From Comamonadaceae bacterium CG12_big_fil_rev_8_21_14_0_65_59_15 (GTDB lineage Bacteria > Pseudomonadota > Gammaproteobacteria > Burkholderiales > Burkholderiaceae_C), in NCBI GenBank assembly GCA_002786915.1, contig PCUV01000101.1, positions 1 through 43,740 of the forward strand: a DNA stretch of 43,740 bases, given 5' to 3'. The notes under the pieces were generated by a model. The model was not told the origin of the DNA. It ran no database searches and saw nothing but the letters and a program-made list of their open reading frames with translations. Of the stretch, positions 24,401-30,313 are shown piece after piece. Each line of letters opens with the position of its first letter. Within the stretch, counting starts at the first letter, position 1. Made by a program: the position numbers and the translations under genes.

Positions 24401-25083
24401 GACACGGTTTGCAAAAATAATTCGAGCGCCTGTTCGCTCAAGCCCCCCAGCAAGCGGCGCGACAGCGCGCTGTACGGTGGAAAGCTGTCAAACAGCGCGA
24501 CACCAGTCTTGCGCAGACGCTTCTTTAACGGCTCGATGCTGCTGCCAAAGTGGCCAAAATCATCGGCAATGGCCAGCGGCATCTCGGCCACGGCGTAAAA
24601 GCGTTCGGGCTGGCCGGTGGCTTCACGGCACCAAAAGACCTGCGCCAAGGTCACGGTCTTGTCAAACCCGGCGTTATGGAACACGCCCAGAATCACTGAA
24701 AAACTGCGGTTGTCGCGCAGCGCCACCGGCTTGGCGTTGCCACTGACCTCGTGCCGCTCAGACTTGTAATAGCCCAGTACGTAGGATCGCAGCGTGCGCT
24801 CTTTGGCATCAGCCCCGGCGGCCTTGTTGTAGGCAATGCGCTGTGCGGGCACCAGCAGCGTGGTCACGGCATCAACCAGGGTGGATTTGCCCGAACCGAT
24901 GTCGCCGGTGAGCAGCGCGTTTTTGCCCTCGGGCTGAAACGTCCAGACGCGCTTGTCAAACGTGCCCCAGTTGAAGACCTCCAGGCGCAGCAACCGGAAA
25001 CCGGCCAGCGCACCAGGGGCGGCAAAGTCGAGCTCGCCGGACGTCAAGGCATCCGGCCCGGTATGTGAATCTTCAGGCGACAT
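21493..25083 (-). CDS. jetC: Wadjet protein JetC (SMC/MukB-like ATPase)
   Basis: Large SMC-like motor (1196 aa) of the Wadjet anti-plasmid complex. Walker A is [16 protein letters not shown] (residues about 58-73); the N-terminal [14 protein letters not shown] is typical of this MukB-like branch. Long coiled coils fill the middle with a hinge-like part near residues 500-600. The ABC signature is [13 protein letters not shown] (about 1024) and Walker B is [17 protein letters not shown] (about 1064). After EKDRR (about 1134) the protein goes on for about 62 residues of Pro/Gly/Ser-rich sequence encoded by palindromic repeats and not expected for JetC. The ATG follows the antitoxin stop by 6 nt with AAGAG between, so jetC translation is probably coupled to the inserted toxin-antitoxin genes. 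Confidence 0.94.
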   Translation of the reverse strand: MSPEDSHTGPDALTSGELDFAAPGALAGFRLLRLEVFNWGTFDKRVWTFQPEGKNALLTGDIGSGKSTLVDAVTTLLVPAQRIAYNKAAGADAKERTLRSYVLGYYKSERHEVSGNAKPVALRDNRSFSVILGVFHNAGFDKTVTLAQVFWCREATGQPERFYAVAEMPLAIADDFGHFGSSIEPLKKRLRKTGVALFDSFPPYSALSRRLLGGLSEQALELFLQTVSMKSVGNLTDFVRQHMLEPFDVAARVAALIAHFDDLSRAHAAVLKAQQQVALLTPLVADCDQHAAVLAKADELRACRDGLRAHFSRLKLALIDQRLAHLNEDLARDSAKVAKLEDQRAQQRLQERDLRQALATHGGDRLAQLARDIAQLQQEVTRRRATAERYDELRRALGLLQVASTEDLVAQQQTCMQMLAGETAQLDAVQNSLTERSVELSQRRREHAVLVDEITSLRARRSNIDAQAIRMRADLCAALKLDEDSMPFAGELIEVRDDQRDWEGAIERLLHNFGLSLLVPDSCYAQVAQWVDQTHLKGRLVYFRVRLDVRANAPSLHADSLVRKLIVKPDSPFYAWLDRELAQRFDVACCATQEQFRRELRAVTRAGQIKSGGDRHEKDDRHRLDDRSRYVLGWSNAAKLAALDAKRKLLEAQVAQVASQIAQGQKQLADCQSRLSTLAKLVEYRDYRELDWATPAAEAAKLDEERRQIESASDLLQTLTAQLQKLETAQLQTEQQSRDQRDKRARTEQKISDVQLLQGQTQALLAGPGTGADADVDAVLAARLDHWRSEILGRQAITLESCDNRQQDLREALQKLIDAQDLKARGLVEKIVDAMRSFRHRFPLATQEADASVAAAGEFRALLKQLTLDDLPRFEAKFKELLNQNTINQVAQFSAQLAKERETIKERLALINQSLTQIDYNPGRFIELQAQVTPDAEVRDFQTDLRHCLDGAISGAAAGDEGQYSEAKFLQVKAIIERLRGREGQTDADRRWTQKVTDVRNWFVFAASERWREDGREHEHYSDSGGKSGGQKEKLAYTILAASLAYQFGLVRGEARSKAFRFVVIDEAFGRGSDESAQFGLKLFEELNLQLLIVTPLQKIHIIEPYVSSVGFVHNDEGRDSKLRNLTIEEYRAEKDRRPQPSPSGRGGEQPQPPNSKTPHLPPLPLGDRGAPQPILNVPAAETPDLPLSPFGRGQG
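21496..21663. repeat. Cluster of three palindromic repeats at the 3' end of jetC
   Basis: Three related palindromes: CCCTCTCCC/GGGCGAGAGGG (21502-21524), a decayed copy (about 21574-21600), and a perfect 9-bp CCCTCTCCC-GCT-GGGAGAGGG (21643-21663). This is the REP-like class whose translations give 'SPLPLGEG' type peptides, usually between genes. Here the three encode the JetC C-terminal tail in frame. Confidence 0.75.
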
Positions 25084-25089
25084 GCTCTT

Positions 25090-25329
25090 TCAGACAACTT
25101 CATCACCTGAACGGGGTGGGCGATCGACAACTTTGGTCATGACACGGTCAAATTTTTGACGACTGCTCAATGCGGCGCGTTGCTGAAAAAATGCCTCTGT
25201 GTTGAGCGCCGAAATTTTCTCAGCCACGGCTGTCACGATAAATTGGTTCAAAGAAGCCGAATCCTGCGCCGCCAACTGTTTGGCGTACTGGTGCAGCGAA
25301 TCCGGCAAACGCAGGGCAACCTGGCTCAT
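25090..25329 (-). CDS. Ribbon-helix-helix antitoxin (HicB C-terminal/CopG-like)
   Basis: Small DNA-binding antitoxin (79 aa). MSQVALRLPDSLHQYAKQLA then DSASLNQFIVTAVAEKISAL is a standard ribbon-helix-helix, with the beta strand at the N-terminus; the rest is a toxin-binding tail. ATG 25329 overlaps the TGA of the PIN gene (ATGA), an arrangement typical of toxin-antitoxin pairs; a longer in-frame start at 25371 would overlap the toxin gene more deeply and is not preferred. The stop lies 6 nt before the jetC ATG. It probably represses its own module through the inverted repeat at 25783-25801. Confidence 0.85.
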   Translation of the reverse strand: MSQVALRLPDSLHQYAKQLAAQDSASLNQFIVTAVAEKISALNTEAFFQQRAALSSRQKFDRVMTKVVDRPPRSGDEVV

Positions 25330-25784
25330 GATGGTTTCTCCAAAAGTTTCAAAAAATCTGCCGGAAGGCACGCCACCGGCCCCAGCCGTGCCGCCCCAGA
25401 CAACTGATGGCGTTGCACCGGTGAATCAAAGTCGCGTAAATTGAAGCTCACCAAATGGCTTGCAGCACCATTGATGGCGGCCTCAAGCACCATTTCATCA
25501 TTTGGGTCGCGCAATTGCGGTCGCCATAAAAAATGAGCCTGCACCGGCTCAACCACCGCACACAAAGCATTGAGCACGTCATCAATGTCTTGCCGCGTAA
25601 GTTGATGCATTTGTGCCATCTGTGGGCGCTTGAGCACGGCTTCGTATTCCAGCCACAACGCAGGCGATGCCAGCAAAGCAAAGCGTTGGTCCATGGCTTG
25701 GTTGAGCAACACAAACGAAGCGCCACGACGGCTTGACAGTGCCGCAACCAGCACATTGGTATCAAGGACTGCACGGAGTTTCAT
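25326..25784 (-). CDS. PIN-domain toxin (COG1569-like)
   Basis: Putative ribonuclease toxin (152 aa) of the PIN fold. The first acidic residue is in AVLDTNVLVAAL (Asp about residue 8), the Glu in LEYEAVLKRPQM, and the later acidic cluster in LRDPNDEMVLEAAINGAAS with SFNLRDF near the C-terminus, the usual four-acid metal site. It is paired with the ribbon-helix-helix antitoxin by a 4-nt overlap, in toxin-first order. It sits between jetB (30 nt upstream) and jetC, on the same strand. No clear Shine-Dalgarno precedes the ATG, which itself lies in an inverted repeat. Its RNA target is unknown. Confidence 0.87.
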   Translation of the reverse strand: MKLRAVLDTNVLVAALSSRRGASFVLLNQAMDQRFALLASPALWLEYEAVLKRPQMAQMHQLTRQDIDDVLNALCAVVEPVQAHFLWRPQLRDPNDEMVLEAAINGAASHLVSFNLRDFDSPVQRHQLSGAARLGPVACLPADFLKLLEKPS

Positions 25785-25801
25785 ACTATTGCCGATAGTA
25801 T
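25783..25801. promoter_or_regulatory. Inverted repeat over the PIN toxin start codon (probable operator)
   Basis: Perfect 7-bp repeat ATACTAT-TGCCG-ATAGTAT, with the toxin start codon at its edge. Such sites next to the first gene of a toxin-antitoxin pair are commonly bound by the ribbon-helix-helix antitoxin. In RNA it would also form a hairpin ending at the ATG, limiting toxin translation. Confidence 0.55.
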
Positions 25802-25814
25802 CACTTTGTCCCAG

Positions 25815-26645
25815 TCATTCATTTGCATCATCCGCCTGCGCCAAATGCGCCTGGTATTGAGCCAGCCGCGCGTCAAAGTCGGCCAGCCACTGGGCATCAA
25901 CAAAGGCTTTCAGGATGCGCTGCACCTCGTAGTCCGGCGTGGTAACGCGGCCACTGGCACCTTTGAGCTTGCGCACAAAGCCCAAGTCAACGAGCTTGTT
26001 GAGCTGCGCTTGCACCTGGTCTGCCAGACGCGCCTCGTTGGCGTTGGCGGATGAAAACACGCGCACCAGCTCCACCACCGCGTCCAACGACAACACCAGC
26101 CGGGTGTCGGCACCGCTGGCGTCAAACTCGACCAGCTTTTTGCGCAGCAGCGCCAGCAGCAAACTGAGCTGAAAACTCAAGGGGCGGCGTGCCACCAAAC
26201 GCGGCGGCGCGGGGGCGGCTTCGTCATCCGGGTCGGGGCGGGCCTTCAAAAACGCATAGCCCTCGGATTCGTCCAGCACCAGCTCCAGCGCCAACACCGC
26301 CACGTAGTCGCGCACGCGCTCTTGCAGATCGATCAGCGCCGCCCACAGCGGCGCGTCGTCGGCGCGGTACAGCACGCCCTTGAGCAGCGCCACGACCACA
26401 CTGGTGAGGTCATGCAGTGCCCGATTTGCTTCATTTTGGATAGCTTTTTGCACAGCACTGACGGGCGCTACAGGCTTATTTTTCTTGATACGCTGAGCCG
26501 AATCAGCGGACTTGTCGGCCAACTTGCCAGGTCGCTTGACAGCGCCGCCGTCGATCAAGCTCGCCACATCGGTACTGGGCAAACCAAACAAATCGTCGCC
26601 ACGCTCTGACAGCACATCATCCGTGGGCGGGTTCAAACTGGTCAT
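25815..26645 (-). CDS. jetB: Wadjet protein JetB (DUF4194, MukE-like)
   Basis: KITE/MukE-like subunit (276 aa from ATG 26645) of the Wadjet SMC complex. The conserved core reads LLKGVLYRADDAPLWAALIDLQE, then LARRP-type RPLSFQLSLLLALLRKKLVEF and FVRKLKGASGRVTTPDYEVQ, the winged-helix parts of DUF4194. ATG 26645 starts 2 nt after the jetA stop with AGGGAG upstream, and is preferred over the in-frame start at 26711 inside jetA. Residues about 50-75 (RIKKNKPVAPVSAVQKAIQN) lie in a linker encoded by the dispersed repeat. Located between jetA and the inserted toxin gene. Confidence 0.9.
   Translation of the reverse strand: MTSLNPPTDDVLSERGDDLFGLPSTDVASLIDGGAVKRPGKLADKSADSAQRIKKNKPVAPVSAVQKAIQNEANRALHDLTSVVVALLKGVLYRADDAPLWAALIDLQERVRDYVAVLALELVLDESEGYAFLKARPDPDDEAAPAPPRLVARRPLSFQLSLLLALLRKKLVEFDASGADTRLVLSLDAVVELVRVFSSANANEARLADQVQAQLNKLVDLGFVRKLKGASGRVTTPDYEVQRILKAFVDAQWLADFDARLAQYQAHLAQADDANE
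26432..26490. repeat. Dispersed imperfect repeat, copy inside jetB
   Basis: AT-rich insert in the jetB linker: TTTTGGATAGCTTTTTGCAC, a variable middle, then GGGCGCTACAGGC. The GCT codon in VQKAIQN aligns with the GCT codons in the ATP-grasp and cobS copies, so orientation and frame are the same. Confidence 0.5.
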
Positions 26646-26647
26646 AG

Positions 26648-28090
26648 CTACTCCCTGACAAAAATCACTCGTGGCAGGCGCGCCTGGCGGGTGGTTTGCG
26701 CGTTGGTCCACTGCACGCTCTCCAGCACGCTGTCGTCCACCACGGCGTGCGGCGACTCGCTGGCCAACTGCAAATACGCCACCAACTCGCCCAAGCCTTG
26801 TTGCAGCGGATGCTCGGCCAAGACTTCGCTCAAACTGACTTGCGCGCGCTGTTGCAGCATTTGGCGTACCTGGCCTGCCAGCACGGTTTTGTCCACACGC
26901 ACCTGGTCAAACAGTGCGCTGGCGTCCAGATCGCCCTCGCCCGCCAGCAAAGCAATTTTGTCCAGCACCAGCTTGGCCGGTGGGCTGTAAAGCGGGCGCT
27001 CCATCGGCAGGTTGATGCTGGGGCTGAGGTCGTCGATGACCATCAAGTCACCCATGGGCGGCTGGGCACGCACGGCCAGCGCGCGCGCTTCAATGCTGCG
27101 CACCACATCCATGATGCGGCGGTTTTCCAGCCAGGCTTGGTCGTCCAGAAAGCGGCGCAACTGCTGCGACAGCAGCGCCACCGTGGCCTGCGCGTGTTCA
27201 CCCGCGTCCAGCCAGTCGTAATGCACGCGCTTCAGGCGCGCATCCGGGTGCAGCGCGGCCACGGGTGCCAGCGCCATCACCTCTTCAAGCAACTGGGTGA
27301 GTTCCTCCTGGCGCTGCTGCGACATCAAAAAGTCCCAAAACGCGCGAAAGCTTTTGCCCTGATCGGATTCAGCAATGGCATCGCGCTCGCCCAAAATGGC
27401 TTGCAACAGCGCACCCTTAGCACCCTGCCACAGGGCAATGCGCTCGCGCACGCTGCGATCCAGGGTGCGAAAGTTGTGCTCCACCTCGCGAAAATCGGTC
27501 AGCAGTTCGCGCGCCAGCGTGCTGAAGTGCATGAAGCGTTCGCGCAGCGCGGTGTCGTCCAGCAGCGGCATATCACCGGCCAACACGCGGGCAATTTCAT
27601 CGTCAATGGCGGCGCGGCGCTTGTGCAATTCGGCCACGCGCGCCTGCGGGTCGGTCTGGCTGCCCTGGCGCATTTGCTGCAACAGGTCAAACAGCGTCAG
27701 CAGACGCGATTCGGTGCCGACAAAGGCACGGTCAGTCAGGCTGCCGAGCCAGCTCAAGGCGCGCTCGGTGGCGGGGGTCAGGTCAAAGTGAACCTCGTCA
27801 CTGCCGGGCGGGTAAAACTTGCGCAGCCAGCCGCGCTCCGGTGCGGCCCAGTCGTTCAGATACTCTGACGCACCTTTAGGGAAGGCCTGCTCACCAATTT
27901 GCTCGCGCAGGCCAAACAAGGTGTCTTCCAGTGCTTCCACCAAGGCCGACTGCGCCATGACGCGTACGTTGGGTTCCACAAACGTGCGCTGCAAAAAGCT
28001 GGCAATCAGCGGCGCGTGGTCGGCCAGCAACAGCCGCCACGCCGGGTGCTGGCGGCGCAGCGCGTCAAGCGTGGGGTAGTCGAGGTTCAT
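26648..28090 (-). CDS. jetA: Wadjet protein JetA (DUF3375, MukF-like kleisin)
   Basis: Kleisin subunit (480 aa) of the Wadjet complex, bridging JetC heads and binding JetB. DUF3375 landmarks: N-terminal LDALRRQHPAWRLLLADHAP, SEYLNDWAAPERGWLRKFYP (about residues 80-100), LTPATERALSWLGSLTDRAFVG, and ESRLLTLFDLLQQM, then a long helical middle and a winged-helix C-terminal part. The ATG is preceded by AGGAG 6 nt upstream. It opens the four-gene jetABCD order on the minus strand, which matches Wadjet type I as known, and is divergent from the 28436 gene across a 345-bp gap. Confidence 0.93.
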   Translation of the reverse strand: MNLDYPTLDALRRQHPAWRLLLADHAPLIASFLQRTFVEPNVRVMAQSALVEALEDTLFGLREQIGEQAFPKGASEYLNDWAAPERGWLRKFYPPGSDEVHFDLTPATERALSWLGSLTDRAFVGTESRLLTLFDLLQQMRQGSQTDPQARVAELHKRRAAIDDEIARVLAGDMPLLDDTALRERFMHFSTLARELLTDFREVEHNFRTLDRSVRERIALWQGAKGALLQAILGERDAIAESDQGKSFRAFWDFLMSQQRQEELTQLLEEVMALAPVAALHPDARLKRVHYDWLDAGEHAQATVALLSQQLRRFLDDQAWLENRRIMDVVRSIEARALAVRAQPPMGDLMVIDDLSPSINLPMERPLYSPPAKLVLDKIALLAGEGDLDASALFDQVRVDKTVLAGQVRQMLQQRAQVSLSEVLAEHPLQQGLGELVAYLQLASESPHAVVDDSVLESVQWTNAQTTRQARLPRVIFVRE

Positions 28091-28435
28091 GGGGGGCTCC
28101 TGGCGCTATCAAACACTCAGGGTACTCAGGGTAACGACAATTCATGAACATTCTCGCTCTCGTTCTGTGCGGTTAGCAGACAATTTAGCTTCACTGGTGT
28201 GCATGGGTTAGTCAACGGTAGCCGGTTTGCAAGAGGGGCAGCGCATTAGCAACCGAGCCTATGCCGCAGGGCTGAGGCGCGCGTCATGAATCAATAGGCA
28301 TGACGTCAGTAAGGTAAAAGTTTGGCAAAAAAAATGCAACGTGCTGAATCGTATCGATGCAAAACCACCGATCGTTAGTCATACTGGAATAATGCAAGCA
28401 GACGTTGCATTATCACCACCCCATAGGTCTCCATC
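28091..28435. other. Divergent intergenic region between jetA and the secretion/ligase locus
   Basis: 345 bp without a supported gene. It must hold the promoters for the jet operon (leftward) and the 28436 gene (rightward). Visible elements are a tandem 9-bp repeat ACTCAGGGT (28115-28132) just upstream of jetA, a separated GTCATG/CATGAC repeat near 28285-28310, and an inverted repeat at 28391-28411. No -35/-10 pair is convincing by eye. Confidence 0.5.
28391..28411. promoter_or_regulatory. Inverted repeat upstream of the 28436 gene
   Basis: Perfect 7-bp arms AATGCAA (28391-28397) and TTGCATT (28405-28411) with a 7-nt spacer; AATGCAAC also occurs once more at 28332-28339. The site ends 24 nt before the start codon and is a candidate operator, possibly for the LuxR-type regulator at 36124. 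Confidence 0.4.
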
Positions 28436-30313
28436 ATGAACTTCGAACCCGCGCATTTCGCTGATCCGCAAAGCCGCCTGAGCGCCTTTGAGCCAACCCT
28501 GGCAGATCGCGTTCTGCATGACCAAGTGCTGGCAAGTCTGCGCAGCGGCAAGCTCGATGAGCAAGGTGTGATTGACGCCTTTGCAGTGTCCAGTTTTCCG
28601 CAGCACGTCGTGCGCGTGGTGCTTATTTTGTATGCTGGCGCACAACCCAGAATTTTGGTGTCACGTGCCACCCGCGTCGAGGCACCTGCGGGTGCCTGTT
28701 TTCTTGAAGTCTTCAAACGGCTGCTGGCGCATCCGCGGCGCGCCAAGATGGATGGTGCCAGTATGCGGCTACAGCTTGACCTGGTGCTGGAGCCACCGCG
28801 CGCAGTCAATTTTTTTGCCATGGGTATGTCTCAGACTGGGGATCGCCATTTTGAAATTGGTGTCGATGGCCTGCTGATCCAGGGGGCTGATGGAAAACTT
28901 CATATTTTTCCGCCGGGCGATGGTTATGTGCGCTCGGTTATGTCGATGGCACAGTTGCGGGACTACTTGACGCGGGTGTATGGCCAAGACTACTTGAAAG
29001 CTTGCCGTTTTCAATGTTTTCGCTCAGCCAGTTTTATCTCTAGCGCCGAGGGTTGGCATGCGCTCTACCGTGGTCACCCCGTAGTAGGGCCTCTGACGCG
29101 CCAGAAAATTGAACACGCCTTGGAGTTGGCCGTTGGGCACATTCGGTTGACCCAGCAGCAGGATGGCAAATTTTTGTACTATTACGATGCAGCGCTCGAC
29201 TCACGCCGCGACCATGAGCACCCGGGACGAGACGTGGTTAAAAACCCGTACTACAACATCCTGCGCCACGGTGGCGGCGCACTGACCTGCCTGTTCCACG
29301 AAAAGCTCAGCCACCTTGGCAACACTTGGCCGAACATCACCCGCGCCATTGATTACTTGCTGGTGCAGGCGCGCCAGCTAGACTACCAAGGCCAGACCGG
29401 GGCCTATATTTACAGCGAGAAAAAGGCCAAACTGGGTGGCACCGGCATTGCGTTGTATTTGCTGGCGCAATACCAAAAGGTGTCGGGCGATGCCCAATAC
29501 CGGCAATGGGCGGACCAGATGGCGTGCCACTTGGTGAATCAGATCACCGCCAGCGGCGAGTTTATTTATTACAACATTTACCTCGACAAGCCAGTCTCGG
29601 AGGCTGAAAACCCGAGCCATTTTTCATTTTTCTACCCGGGCGAAGCGGTGTGCGGCCTGGCCACCTACCTGCATCTGGTAGCACCCGAGCAGCGTGAGCC
29701 GATTTTTGCCAAGCTGCGGGCTGCGCTGCACTTCTTGCTGGTTGAGCGCCCGCTGGTGCGTGCCAGTGAATACAGTGTATTACCCTCAGATGGTTGGCTA
29801 ATGATGGGCATCATGGAGTTATGGGACTTTGAGACCATGCGCGACCCGATGTACAGTGATTTTGTGTTTTCTGATGCGCGCAAAATGATCAACCACATGT
29901 ACAAGGTGACAGACGCACCGTACCCTGACTATGCAGGTGGCTTCTATTACAACTTTGGCGACTACCCCTACGCTGACGGCGCGCGTTGTGAAGGCTTGCT
30001 TGGCGCCTACGAACTGGCCGTCAAGATGAACGACACAGCGACAGCACAAGAACTGTGGGCGGCGATTGGCCTGGCCGCCTGGGCTTTGTTGCACCTGGTC
30101 AATACCGAGGATTCGATTTACTTTGCCCCCAAGCCCGCTCTTGCCCTGGGCGGCATTCGTTTCAAGCACACGCGCCAGTGGTTTCGCATCGACACGATCC
30201 AGCACGTGGCGTCGTTTTTTGCCAAACTGTTGCCGTACTGGGACGCCAACCAGGCACGAACGCCGCCGCAAGCCATGGCCAGTTTGGGTAAACCTCAACA
30301 TGCGGCTGTTTAA
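28436..30313 (+). CDS. Putative alpha/alpha-toroid protein with AMMECR1-like N-terminal region
   Basis: Protein of 625 aa without a signal peptide. Residues about 210-610 look like an (alpha/alpha) toroid of the six-hairpin glycosidase/epimerase type: repeated helix pairs rich in aromatic residues, for example HALELAVGHIRLTQQQDGKF, NPYYNILRHGGGALTCL and YPDYAGGFYYNFGDYPYADG. The N-terminal part contains GVDGLLIQGADGKLHIFPP, which has a distant look of AMMECR1 domains; this is a weak impression. The stop overlaps the ATP-grasp/Mur-ligase gene by 14 nt, so the two are almost surely made together, perhaps with this protein acting on or trimming the ligase product. I cannot assign a reaction. It is the first gene of the locus that runs to the window end. 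Confidence 0.65.
   Translation: MNFEPAHFADPQSRLSAFEPTLADRVLHDQVLASLRSGKLDEQGVIDAFAVSSFPQHVVRVVLILYAGAQPRILVSRATRVEAPAGACFLEVFKRLLAHPRRAKMDGASMRLQLDLVLEPPRAVNFFAMGMSQTGDRHFEIGVDGLLIQGADGKLHIFPPGDGYVRSVMSMAQLRDYLTRVYGQDYLKACRFQCFRSASFISSAEGWHALYRGHPVVGPLTRQKIEHALELAVGHIRLTQQQDGKFLYYYDAALDSRRDHEHPGRDVVKNPYYNILRHGGGALTCLFHEKLSHLGNTWPNITRAIDYLLVQARQLDYQGQTGAYIYSEKKAKLGGTGIALYLLAQYQKVSGDAQYRQWADQMACHLVNQITASGEFIYYNIYLDKPVSEAENPSHFSFFYPGEAVCGLATYLHLVAPEQREPIFAKLRAALHFLLVERPLVRASEYSVLPSDGWLMMGIMELWDFETMRDPMYSDFVFSDARKMINHMYKVTDAPYPDYAGGFYYNFGDYPYADGARCEGLLGAYELAVKMNDTATAQELWAAIGLAAWALLHLVNTEDSIYFAPKPALALGGIRFKHTRQWFRIDTIQHVASFFAKLLPYWDANQARTPPQAMASLGKPQHAAV

Noticed and set aside
23305..24420. Open frame of 371 codons antisense to jetC
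   Set aside because: Shadow of the JetC coiled-coil codons, with no recognisable domain.
30066..30299. Longer N-terminus for the ATP-grasp/Mur-ligase fusion
   Set aside because: This part overlaps the toroid gene in another frame and reads Arg/Pro/Trp-rich nonsense; conserved sequence starts at ATG 30300.
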